A DNA stretch of 13,904 nt, from NCBI GenBank assembly GCA_900549235.1, contig URNT01000059.1, forward strand, positions 1-13,904. Direction: 5' to 3'. The position numbers were made by a program, and so were the translations under genes. This document shows positions 7,254 to 13,512 of this stretch, one piece after another (position 1 is the first letter of the stretch; each line of letters opens with the position of its first letter). A model generated the notes under the pieces. The model was given only the letters and a program-made list of their open reading frames with translations, had not been told where the DNA came from and did no database searches. Origin of the DNA: an uncultured Clostridium sp. (GTDB lineage Bacteria; Bacillota; Clostridia; Lachnospirales; Lachnospiraceae).

Positions 7254-9934
7254 CCGTTCTCCTTCCAGCGGTTTTTCAGCTTGGTCTGCAGGCGGTACAG
7301 GGTGTTTAAGGCATCCAGAGGCGTCATGGTAGACAGCTCCAGGCCGTCCAGCTCCCGGATAATGTCATCGTCCTTCACCGTATCAAAGAAGGACAGCTGC
7401 TGCATATCCACCTCGTCCGGCTTCGGCACCGCCTTGTGGCTTGAGGCAGGGGCGCTTACCTGGGCGATCTCCTTGGCTCTGGCTGTGATGTCCGCATCGC
7501 TCAGCTCCGCCGCGATTTCCTTTGCCCTGGCGATCACCGACTCCGGCACTCCCGCCAGCTTTGCCACCTGGATGCCGTAGCTTTTGTCCGCCCCGCCTCT
7601 TACAATCTTTCGCAGGAATACAATATCGTCTCCCTGCTCCTTCACGGCAATACAGTAGTTCTTCACTCCGGGAATGGTTCCCTCCAGCTCCGTCAGCTCA
7701 TGGTAGTGGGTGGCAAACAATGTCTTTGCCCCCAGAAGCCGGGTGCTGCTGATATGCTCGATCACCGCCCAGGCAATGGAAAGGCCGTCAAAGGTACTGG
7801 TTCCCCTTCCGATCTCGTCCAGCACCAGAAGGCTCTGGCGGGTGGCATTACGGAGGATGTTTGCTACCTCGGTCATTTCTACCATAAAGGTGCTCTGGCC
7901 GCTTGCAAGGTCATCGGAAGCGCCTACACGGGTAAAGATCCGGTCGCAGATGCCTATATCCGCCTCCTGGGCCGGCACAAAGCTGCCCAGCTGAGCCATC
8001 AGGACGATTAAAGCCACCTGGCGCATATAGGTGGATTTTCCTGCCATGTTGGGGCCGGTAATAACGGAAAGACGGTTCTTTCCATTGTCTAAAAAGGTAT
8101 CATTTGCCACAAAGAGATCGTCCCGCATCATCTGCTCTACCACCGGGTGGCGGCCGTTCCGGATGTGAAGCACGCCCTTTTCGTTGATAGAGGGCTTTAC
8201 ATAGCCCCGGCGGGTGGCGACGGCAGACAGGGAGCAGAATACGTCCACTCCGGCAATGGCCTTGGCGGTTTTCTGGATCCTCAGCACCTGAGAGGCGATC
8301 TGATCCCTTACCTGGCAGAACAGGTCATATTCCAGGGACACCAGCTTTTCCTCCGCCCCCAGGATAATGTCCTCCAGCTGCTTCAATTCATCGGTAGTAA
8401 ACCGCTCCGCGTTGGTAAGGGTCTGCTTGCGGACAAAATAGTCAGGAACCATATCCTTAAAGGAATTGGTGACTTCAAAATAATAGCCGAAAACCTTATT
8501 GTATTTTACCTTCAGATTTTTGATCCCGGTCTTTTCCTTTTCACGGCTTTCAAGCTCTGCCAGCCAGGTTTTTCCCTCTGTCTTTGCGTGGCGGAGCCGG
8601 TCTGCCTCCTCATGGAAGCCCTCTCTGATAATCCCTCCCTCACGGACGGTCACAGGGGGATCCTCCTGGATCGAGGCGCCGATAAGCTCACAGATGTCCT
8701 CTAAGGGATCCAGCTCCGACTCCAGCTCCCTTAAAAGCTCCGACTGAAATTCTCCCAGTATACGTTTTATATAAGGAAGCATCTCCAGCGAGGTCTTAAA
8801 GGCGATCAGATCCCTGGGATTGGCTGTTTTATAGCTGATACGGCCGATCAGGCGCTCCAGATCGTAAACCGGATTCAGATACTCACAAAGCTCCTCACGG
8901 GAAATGTAGCTCATGTTCAGCTCTTCCACCGCATTCTGGCGGCGGAGGATGGCTTCCTTCTGGATCAGAGGCTGCTCGATATAGCTGCGCAGAAGCCTGG
9001 CTCCCATGGCGGTCTTTGTCTTATCCAAAACCCACAGAAGGGTTCCCCGCTTCTGCTTCTCCCGCATGGTCTCCACCAGCTCCAGATTCCGTCTGGTAGA
9101 GGTATCGATGATCATAAACTGCCCGGTGGAGTAGGGGGAAATAGCAGTGATATGCTCCAGGGTGCTTTTCTGTGTCTCGTACATATACTGGAGCACCGCC
9201 CCTGCGGCAATGATCCCCGTAGCAAAATCCTCCAGGCCCAGCCCTCCAAGGGAGCCTACCTTGAAATGCTCCTTTAACACCTTCCTGCAGGATTCGTCTC
9301 CAAAGAAATGGCTGTCCAAGGCGGACACTGCCACCTGATACCGGTTCTTAAGCTCCTCCAGGTCTACTCCCGACATATAAAAGGCATTGTTGCAGATGAT
9401 CTCTGACGGTGAAAACTTATTGATCTCATCAAACAGCTCCCGGTCTGTGGCCACCTCTGTCACCAGAAAGTCACCGGTACTGATGTCCGCCGTGGAAATG
9501 CCGTACTTGCCGTCCACATAAACGATGCCCATAAGGTAATTATTTTTCGTCTCATCCAGCACCTGAGCGCTGGTGATGGTGCCGGGGGTCACTACCCGGA
9601 TCACCTCTCTTTTTACCAGTCCCTTGGCAAGCTTCGGATCCTCTACCTGCTCCGCAATGGCCACTTTATAGCCCTTCTGTACCAGACGGTACAGGTAGGA
9701 ATCCGCCGCATGGAAGGGGACGCCGCACATAGGCGCCCGCTCCTCAAGGCCGCAGTCCTTTCCTGTAAGGGTGATCTCCAGCTCCCTTGACACCGTAAGA
9801 GCATCCTCGAAAAACATTTCATAAAAATCCCCCAGACGGTAAAAGAGGATGCAGTCCGGATACTCCCGCTTGGTCTCCATATAGTGCTGCATCATAGGGG
9901 ATAAACGTGATAAGTCCATTGTTGTCTCTGCCAT
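7250..9934 (-). CDS. mutS: DNA mismatch repair protein MutS
   Basis: Recognises base mismatches and small loops in new DNA and starts repair. 894 residues, normal for MutS1. Domains in order: mismatch-binding domain with the wedge Phe37 and Glu39 in GDFYEMFFEDA, connector (about 125-250), lever/clamp core (about 270-560) and the ABC ATPase, with Walker A GPNMAGKS (627-634), signature region DDLASGQSTFMVEM (674-687), Walker B LLVLDEIGRG (702-711) and the His in ATHYHE. A C-terminal HhH-like and tether region follows. It starts 3 nt after the miaB stop and overlaps trmD by 4 nt. No mutL follows, unlike the usual mutS-mutL pairing. Confidence 0.98.
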   Translation of the reverse strand: MAETTMDLSRLSPMMQHYMETKREYPDCILFYRLGDFYEMFFEDALTVSRELEITLTGKDCGLEERAPMCGVPFHAADSYLYRLVQKGYKVAIAEQVEDPKLAKGLVKREVIRVVTPGTITSAQVLDETKNNYLMGIVYVDGKYGISTADISTGDFLVTEVATDRELFDEINKFSPSEIICNNAFYMSGVDLEELKNRYQVAVSALDSHFFGDESCRKVLKEHFKVGSLGGLGLEDFATGIIAAGAVLQYMYETQKSTLEHITAISPYSTGQFMIIDTSTRRNLELVETMREKQKRGTLLWVLDKTKTAMGARLLRSYIEQPLIQKEAILRRQNAVEELNMSYISREELCEYLNPVYDLERLIGRISYKTANPRDLIAFKTSLEMLPYIKRILGEFQSELLRELESELDPLEDICELIGASIQEDPPVTVREGGIIREGFHEEADRLRHAKTEGKTWLAELESREKEKTGIKNLKVKYNKVFGYYFEVTNSFKDMVPDYFVRKQTLTNAERFTTDELKQLEDIILGAEEKLVSLEYDLFCQVRDQIASQVLRIQKTAKAIAGVDVFCSLSAVATRRGYVKPSINEKGVLHIRNGRHPVVEQMMRDDLFVANDTFLDNGKNRLSVITGPNMAGKSTYMRQVALIVLMAQLGSFVPAQEADIGICDRIFTRVGASDDLASGQSTFMVEMTEVANILRNATRQSLLVLDEIGRGTSTFDGLSIAWAVIEHISSTRLLGAKTLFATHYHELTELEGTIPGVKNYCIAVKEQGDDIVFLRKIVRGGADKSYGIQVAKLAGVPESVIARAKEIAAELSDADITARAKEIAQVSAPASSHKAVPKPDEVDMQQLSFFDTVKDDDIIRELDGLELSTMTPLDALNTLYRLQTKLKNRWKENG

Positions 9935-9937
9935 ATT

Positions 9938-11440
9938 TTAAACCTCTGCCAGTCTTCCCATATAGTAAAAGCCCTTGCTTTCCTCCAGATACACCGGCAG
10001 CAGCTGTCCGATCATAGAAGGATCCCCCGGAAAATGAACAATGGTGTTGTTGGAGAGCCGTCCGGTAATCAGCTCCGGTGAGTGGTCATTGACCTCCTCT
10101 GCAAGCACCTCCTGGACCGTATGTACATCCCTGCCGCACAGCCTGGCCGAAATGTCCTGAACCTCCTTAAGCAGACGGTCAAAGCGGTCCTTTACTACCT
10201 CCTCAGGTATCTGATCCTCCATAGAAGCCGCCGGCGTACCGGTGCGCTTGGAGTAAATAAAGGTAAACGCGCTGTCAAACCCCACCCTTCTGACCACATC
10301 AAGGGTCTCCTGGAAATCCTCCTCCGTCTCTCCCGGAAAACCTACGATAATATCAGTTGTAAGGGAAATACCGGGTACAGCGGCCTTGATCTTCTCTGCC
10401 AGATCCACAAACTGCTCCTTTGTATAATGGCGGTTCATCACCTGAAGTACCCGGCTGCTGCCTGACTGTAAGGGAAGGTGCAGATGGCGGCAGATCTTTT
10501 GGGACTCTGCCATCACCTGGATCAGTTCGTCGGAAAGATCCTTTGGATGAGAGGTCATAAAGCGGATCCGCTTCAGCCCTTCAACCTTCTCTGCCTCTCT
10601 CAGAAGCTGGGCAAAGGTCATGGGGGTGTCCAGGTTCTTTCCGTAGGAGTTTACATTCTGCCCCAAAAGCATAACCTCCACTACACCGTCTGCCACCAGA
10701 TTTTTGATCTCCTTTATGATCTCCTCCGGACGGCGGCTGCGCTCACGGCCTCTTACATAAGGTACGATGCAGTAGCTGCAGAAATTGTTGCAGCCGAACA
10801 TAATGTTGACGCCGGATTTAAAAGAATACCTGCGCTCCACCGGAAGATCCTCCACGATCTGGGTGGTGTCCTCCCAGACATCGATGACCATTCTGTGCCT
10901 GTCCATCTCCTCCAGCCGTTCCTCCAGGCAGGCGCTGACCAGCTCTGCCAGCTTGAAAATGTTGTGGGTGCCGAAGATCAGGTCTACATAGCGGTAGCTC
11001 TTTTTAATCTTCTCTACCACCTCTTTTTCCTGCATCATACAGCCGCAGAGGGCAATCATCATCTCCGGATGCTTTTTCTTTCTGGCCCCCAGCTGGCCCA
11101 GACGGCCGTAAACCCTGAGGTTGGCATTTTCACGGACGGTACAGGTGTTATAGAGGACAAAGTCCGCCTCCTCCGTCTCCACTGCCTCATAACCGATGGT
11201 CTCAAGGATACCTAACAGCTTTTCTGAATCCCTGGCGTTCATCTGACACCCGAAAGTTTGAGTAAAAAAGGTCATGGGACGTCCCAGTTCTTCGGATTTT
11301 TTCTTTACCCAGGAACGGGCTTTCGCCATAAAATAGAACTGTCTGTTCGGCTCAAATTCCGGCGCTGGCTTGCTTGTGTCTACCGTGTCAAGATCTAAGT
11401 CTTTCAGATTGTCTATATATCGTAAATCTATTAAATTCAT
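9938..11440 (-). CDS. miaB: tRNA-2-methylthio-N6-dimethylallyladenosine synthase MiaB
   Basis: Radical-SAM methylthiotransferase acting on i6A37 of tRNAs that read UNN codons, with two 4Fe-4S clusters. 500 residues. The UPF0004 domain holds Cys65 (TFGCQMNARDSE), Cys100 (NTCTVRENA) and Cys134 (CGCM). The radical-SAM cluster is Cys217, Cys221 and Cys224 (FGCNNFCSYCIVPYVRG). HLPLQSGSSRVL and GFPGETEEDF follow, and a C-terminal TRAM domain is at about 430-497. About 55 extra residues precede the first domain, typical of clostridial members. ATG 11440 has AAAGGGA upstream. It is 3 nt from mutS and 23 nt downstream of a small regulator gene in the same direction, with no terminator between them. 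Confidence 0.97.
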   Translation of the reverse strand: MNLIDLRYIDNLKDLDLDTVDTSKPAPEFEPNRQFYFMAKARSWVKKKSEELGRPMTFFTQTFGCQMNARDSEKLLGILETIGYEAVETEEADFVLYNTCTVRENANLRVYGRLGQLGARKKKHPEMMIALCGCMMQEKEVVEKIKKSYRYVDLIFGTHNIFKLAELVSACLEERLEEMDRHRMVIDVWEDTTQIVEDLPVERRYSFKSGVNIMFGCNNFCSYCIVPYVRGRERSRRPEEIIKEIKNLVADGVVEVMLLGQNVNSYGKNLDTPMTFAQLLREAEKVEGLKRIRFMTSHPKDLSDELIQVMAESQKICRHLHLPLQSGSSRVLQVMNRHYTKEQFVDLAEKIKAAVPGISLTTDIIVGFPGETEEDFQETLDVVRRVGFDSAFTFIYSKRTGTPAASMEDQIPEEVVKDRFDRLLKEVQDISARLCGRDVHTVQEVLAEEVNDHSPELITGRLSNNTIVHFPGDPSMIGQLLPVYLEESKGFYYMGRLAEV

Positions 11441-11463
11441 GTTATTTCCCTTTCAATTTGATT

Positions 11464-11682
11464 TTAGAATTCTTCGCCGGATTCCTTATCCACGAAAATG
11501 ATCTTAAATTCGCAATTAAGGAATTCCGCGATCTGTGACAATTCCGATTCCTTGAAATCGTCACGTTTTAATTTGTTCGAAAAGTTCTGGCGCGTCTGCC
11601 CCGTCCCTTCTGCGACTTCTCCCATTGTTACGCCGCGACGTCCAACAATCAGGCGGATCTTTTCGGCTGTTGTCATTCCCAC
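11464..11682 (-). CDS. Small XRE-type helix-turn-helix regulator
   Basis: A 72-residue protein made almost entirely of one HTH domain. Helix 1 is TTAEKIRLIVGRRG, followed by the turn and recognition helix in VTMGEVAEGTGQTRQNFSNKLKRDD, helix 4 in KESELSQIAEFLN, and a short C-terminal strand CEFKIIFVDKESG. It resembles small clostridial Cro/CI-like regulators from mobile elements. The start is GTG 11682: AGAAGG lies 7 nt upstream, while the in-frame ATG at 11676 is 13 nt away. Its promoter contains the same operator as the two divergent accessory promoters, so it is probably an autoregulated repressor of this region. It lies 23 nt upstream of miaB, so miaB-mutS are probably read from its promoter. 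DNA targets are inferred, not shown. Confidence 0.85.
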   Translation of the reverse strand: MGMTTAEKIRLIVGRRGVTMGEVAEGTGQTRQNFSNKLKRDDFKESELSQIAEFLNCEFKIIFVDKESGEEF

Positions 11683-11714
11683 GAAAACACCTTCTTTCTT
11701 AAATTGATATATGT

Positions 11715-11743
11715 ATTTTACATTTTACACTTTATAATGTCAA
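11715..11743 (-). promoter_or_regulatory. Leftward promoter of the regulator gene (and probably miaB-mutS-trmD), with operator
   Basis: TTGACA (11743-11738), a 17-nt spacer and TAAAAT (11720-11715) on the - strand. The spacer and the region over the -10 read TTATAAAGTGTAAAATGTAA, nearly the same as the operator in the rightward promoters (TATAAAGTGTATAATGTAA). Start of transcription near 11708 gives a leader of about 26 nt. With no terminator before miaB this is the only strong promoter I can see for the miaB operon. Confidence 0.75.
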
Positions 11744-11839
11744 GTTGAAATAAATATTTTATTTTTTAATTGTTTTCTTTACATTTTATATTGACATATT
11801 ACACTATAAAGTGTATAATGTAATCAAAGTTAAGGAAAG
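11725..11839. repeat. Duplicated control region, copy 1
   Basis: Imperfect direct repeat of about 115 bp with 12331-12447. Shared parts in order: ACACTTTATAATGT, an AT-rich tract, CTTTACATTTT, then 35 identical bases (11791-11825 equal to 12398-12432), then AGTTAAGGAAAG. This copy holds working promoters in both directions. Confidence 0.85.
11791..11824 (+). promoter_or_regulatory. Consensus promoter with dyad operator, ahead of the 149-residue gene
   Basis: Perfect TTGACA (11791-11796), 17-nt spacer and perfect TATAAT (11814-11819). A 27-bp imperfect dyad spans 11798-11824: arms ATTACA and TGTAAT, inner TATA matches, plus the stronger inner dyad TACACT-ATAA-AGTGTA (11800-11815). A bound repressor would cover spacer and -10. 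Such a perfect promoter with a built-in operator suggests tight repression and strong expression when released. Confidence 0.85.
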
Positions 11840-11852
11840 CGAGGAATTAAAA

Positions 11853-12302
11853 ATGTTAGATAAAAACGGAAAAGAAATGGTAACTGGTTGTGTGGTGGAA
11901 ATCAAAAACGCATACTTCAAAACAGATAACGGACTTTACTTCGTTGAAAAGTCGCCGGAAGAACTCGGCTGGCTCGGAAGTGATTATTGTCTTCTTAAAT
12001 TAAAAAGAAACGGTCAGTTAAGCACCGCAAAGAAAAATATTTGTTTCTGGCCGATTATGTCATTCGTGAGTGATCGAATGAAATCCATTGAAGCAAACGC
12101 CTGGAATAAAGAACATGCGACAATCGAAGTTAGAACAGACATTGATCGTCAGTATATCAAGGAATACTTCAAAGAAGAAGCCAAACGTCTGGATCCGATG
12201 ATCGAACACATGAAATATAATTTCGGCGAAGATCACCCGGAAACAATTAAACAGATAAAGCTTCGCGATCATCGAATGGAAGTCAGCGATTCAATCCAGT
12301 AA
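11853..12302 (+). CDS. Unknown accessory protein, 149 residues
   Basis: Start is ATG 11853 (MLDKNGKEMVTG), with GAGG 8 nt upstream. An in-frame ATG at 11811 overlaps the -10 box and cannot be the start. I do not assign a function. The N-terminal half (about 7-75) is rich in predicted strands (VTGCVVEIKNAYFKTDNG, YCLLKLKRN) and could be a small beta barrel. SDRMKSIEANAWNKEHATIEV then leads into a charged helical C-terminal half. Similar small proteins occur, as far as I recall, in clostridial phages and conjugative elements. It has no signal peptide or membrane segment. It is monocistronic: a strong terminator follows 3 nt after the stop. Expected to be controlled by the divergent HTH regulator. 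Confidence 0.8.
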   Translation: MLDKNGKEMVTGCVVEIKNAYFKTDNGLYFVEKSPEELGWLGSDYCLLKLKRNGQLSTAKKNICFWPIMSFVSDRMKSIEANAWNKEHATIEVRTDIDRQYIKEYFKEEAKRLDPMIEHMKYNFGEDHPETIKQIKLRDHRMEVSDSIQ

Positions 12303-12305
12303 ACG

Positions 12306-12333
12306 AAAGGCGGCCGGTGTGCCGCCTTTTATA
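12306..12333 (+). terminator. Rho-independent terminator after the 149-residue gene
   Basis: AAAGGCGGC (12306-12314), 6-nt loop, GCCGCCTTT (12321-12329) and further T/A bases. Nine base pairs, GC-rich, placed just after the stop. It abuts the orphan operator at 12333. Confidence 0.88.
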
Positions 12334-12349
12334 CACTTTATAATGTAAT
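12333..12349. promoter_or_regulatory. Orphan operator-like site
   Basis: ACACTTTATAATGTAAT, the same core as in the regulator promoter (ACACTTTATAATGT at 11727-11740), here without a good promoter on either strand. Probably a leftover of duplication, though it could be an auxiliary operator for looping or cooperative binding with the site about 60 bp away. Confidence 0.5.
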
Positions 12350-12397
12350 ATAGAAATAATAATTTTACATTTTTATTATTTTCCTTTACATTTTTGC

Positions 12398-12431
12398 TTG
12401 ACATATTACACTATAAAGTGTATAATGTAAT
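12398..12431 (+). promoter_or_regulatory. Consensus promoter with dyad operator, ahead of the three-gene accessory operon
   Basis: TTGACA (12398-12403), 17-nt spacer and TATAAT (12421-12426). The 27-bp dyad at 12405-12431 is identical to that at 11798-11824. Two separate TTTACATTTTT tracts lie upstream and could act as UP-element or extra half sites. Confidence 0.85.
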
Positions 12432-12460
12432 CAGAAGTTAAGGAAAGGCGGTAAATAAAA

Positions 12461-12685
12461 ATGAAGAAATTTGAAATCGGAAAAACTTATTCAATGCGTA
12501 GTATCTGCGATCATGACTGTGTGTGGACTTACACCGTAACAGCCAGAACGGCGAAGACAATCACCATTTCGGACGGTGAAAAGGTTCAGAAGTGCCGGAT
12601 CATCAAGGCGGCTTCTGAATACAGAAACGCCGAAACCGTTTATCCGTTGGGCCAGTATTCAATGGCCCCGGCATTAACAGCATAA
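12461..12685 (+). CDS. Unknown accessory protein, 74 residues
   Basis: First gene of the second operon. AAAGGCGG lies about 9 nt upstream of ATG 12461. The sequence is KFEIGKTYSMRSICDHDCVW, then TYTVTARTAKTITIS, then DGEKVQKCRI and a tail YRNAETVYPLGQYSMAPALTA. It looks like a small all-beta fold (SH3/OB size) with three Cys (in SICDHDC and KCRI) but no clear zinc motif. Proteins of this look are, to my recollection, common in clostridial phages and conjugative elements, without known function. No membrane segment or signal peptide. Confidence 0.8.
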   Translation: MKKFEIGKTYSMRSICDHDCVWTYTVTARTAKTITISDGEKVQKCRIIKAASEYRNAETVYPLGQYSMAPALTA

Positions 12686-12694
12686 TATTTTTAA

Positions 12695-12717
12695 GCCGGC
12701 GGCCTGGTGCCGCTGGC
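12695..12717 (+). other. Intercistronic GC-rich hairpin
   Basis: GCCGGCGGC (12695-12703), 5-nt loop CTGGT, GCCGCTGGC (12709-12717): nine pairs with one G-U. No T-tract follows on the + strand; a ribosome site and the next start come right after. It resembles the stem of the terminator at 12306 but lacks its T-run, so an mRNA processing or stability element is more likely. Confidence 0.6.
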
Positions 12718-12732
12718 GGAAAGGTTAAATAT

Positions 12733-13137
12733 ATGAGAAGAAAATATAGCAGAGAACAAAAAGAGTATATTGAAACAAAGAAGGCCCTGGAAGCGCTGGA
12801 AGCCAGGGAAAAGGAACTGGAAGCCGCTTTTGTGAAAAGCCTGGGCGTTGTAAATGAAGACGGAACGGTTCCTTCTCACACCTGGGCGATCGACGATGAT
12901 TCGATCGCGGATCAAGCAATCGACGACTTCGGCGCACTCGTTGAAGACTGCGGACTGTGGGCGGAATTATGCAAGGCAAAGGAAGAATTCCAGGCGGCGG
13001 AAGAAAAACTTGTGAATTATGCGATTTCGCTTGTGCCTTGTAAACGCGAACGCGAAATCTTAACAACTTCGGCTTCTAACTTGAAATACCGGATCAAGAT
13101 CATAGAAACAGTTATGAAGTTCGATTCAACGCTTTGA
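12733..13137 (+). CDS. Unknown accessory protein with coiled-coil character, 134 residues
   Basis: GGAAAGG lies about 8 nt upstream of ATG 12733. Residues 5-37 form a strongly charged Glu/Lys/Ala helix (KKALEALEAREKELEAAFVK) with coiled-coil spacing. A middle acidic segment (VNEDGTVPSHTWAIDDDSIADQ, about 41-62) follows, then two more helical stretches (LCKAKEEFQAAEEKLVNYAI and SNLKYRIKIIETVMKF). There is no recognisable catalytic motif, signal peptide or membrane segment. It may self-associate or bind a partner. Function unknown. It sits between two genes of the same operon and shares their codon use. Confidence 0.8.
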   Translation: MRRKYSREQKEYIETKKALEALEAREKELEAAFVKSLGVVNEDGTVPSHTWAIDDDSIADQAIDDFGALVEDCGLWAELCKAKEEFQAAEEKLVNYAISLVPCKREREILTTSASNLKYRIKIIETVMKFDSTL

Positions 13138-13144
13138 TATTTGC

Positions 13145-13160
13145 GGTGGCTCCGGCCGCC
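13145..13160 (+). other. Short intercistronic hairpin
   Basis: GGTGGC (13145-13150), loop TCCG, GCCGCC (13155-13160), six pairs with one G-U, then AAAGGAAAGG and the next start codon. It holds the GGCGGCCGG motif of the other two hairpins in reverse-complement orientation. Confidence 0.45.
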
Positions 13161-13174
13161 AGAAAGGAAAGGCA

Positions 13175-13411
13175 ATGGAAGAATGGAAAGAAGCCCTTGA
13201 AGCGGCTGTAAATAAAACAATAGGCGCCTGGAACAAGGCAAGTGAAGCCTTCTTATCTCACGATCAGAAAGGTTTTGAACACTGGCACAATGAATTTAAT
13301 AGATATGTGGAAACTTTTTCACATGCGATCGGAATTCCGGAAGAAGATTTTATTTCTTATCTGGAAGAAAAAGGACTGTATAAAAACAACGCGAATCAAA
13401 AATCAGAGTAA
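13175..13411 (+). CDS. Unknown accessory protein, 78 residues
   Basis: ATG 13175 follows AAAGGAAAGG at good distance. Mostly helical: WKEALEAAVNKTIGAWNKASEAF, then HDQKGFEHWHNEFNRYVETFSH, then PEEDFISYLEEKGLYKNN. Rich in aromatic and acidic residues, with three His between 29 and 50. No known domain recognised, no membrane segment. Last gene of the operon; its 3' end runs into the 10-bp tandem repeats at 13401-13460, so the final residues are encoded by the first repeat. Confidence 0.75.
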   Translation: MEEWKEALEAAVNKTIGAWNKASEAFLSHDQKGFEHWHNEFNRYVETFSHAIGIPEEDFISYLEEKGLYKNNANQKSE

Positions 13412-13460
13412 ATCAGAGATAATCAGAGTTTATCAGAACAAATCAGAATATGTCGGAAAT
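13401..13460. repeat. Phased 10-bp tandem repeats
   Basis: Five consecutive 10-bp units at exact 10-bp spacing: aatcagagta, aatcagagat, aatcagagtt, tatcagaaca, aatcagaata, followed by a decayed sixth (tgtcggaaat). The constant core is ATCAGA (TCTGAT on the other strand). One unit per helical turn places all cores on one DNA face, as in iterated protein-binding arrays. No binding protein is identified. Confidence 0.8.
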
Positions 13461-13512
13461 AAAAAAAGAACCCACACAAGCCCCGTAAATCGGTTTTAAT
13501 GCTTGCGTGGGT
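13456..13512 (-). terminator. Terminator for leftward transcription, between converging units
   Basis: On the - strand ACCCACGCAAGC (13512-13501) pairs with GCTTGTGTGGGT (13481-13470), 12 positions with one A-C mismatch and a 19-nt loop, followed by TCTTTTTTTATTT. A strong T-tract exists only leftward. Rightward transcription from the accessory operon meets the same stem followed by ATTTCTTC and may be stopped less well. Confidence 0.8.

Larger units (their letters stand above)
12331..12447. repeat. Duplicated control region, copy 2
   Basis: Second copy of the unit at 11725-11839. The rightward promoter is conserved exactly, while the part that matches the leftward promoter of copy 1 has lost it: the -35 is changed to ATTACA and the -10 position is now terminator sequence. 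Confidence 0.85.

Noticed and set aside
8147..8704. 185-residue open frame on the + strand opposite mutS
   Set aside because: Shadow of mutS; no ribosome site or recognisable motif.
10478..11215. 245-residue open frame on the + strand opposite miaB
   Set aside because: Shadow of miaB; composition (Leu/His/Gln) is that of a reversed coding strand.
11811..11852. Longer start (ATG 11811) for the 149-residue accessory gene
   Set aside because: It overlaps the -10 box TATAAT and would lie upstream of the expected transcription start; ATG 11853 has a proper ribosome site.
11464..11852. Toxin-antitoxin pair made of the HTH protein and the divergent gene
   Set aside because: The genes are divergent, not co-transcribed, and the 149-residue protein shows no toxin-like motif.
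12725..13066. 113-residue frame on the - strand opposite the coiled-coil gene
   Set aside because: Arg/Pro/Phe-rich shadow; the + strand frame has ribosome site, operon context and helical protein pattern.
13401..13460. CRISPR array
   Set aside because: Units are 10 bp without spacers; this is a tandem repeat, not repeat-spacer architecture, and no cas gene is present.
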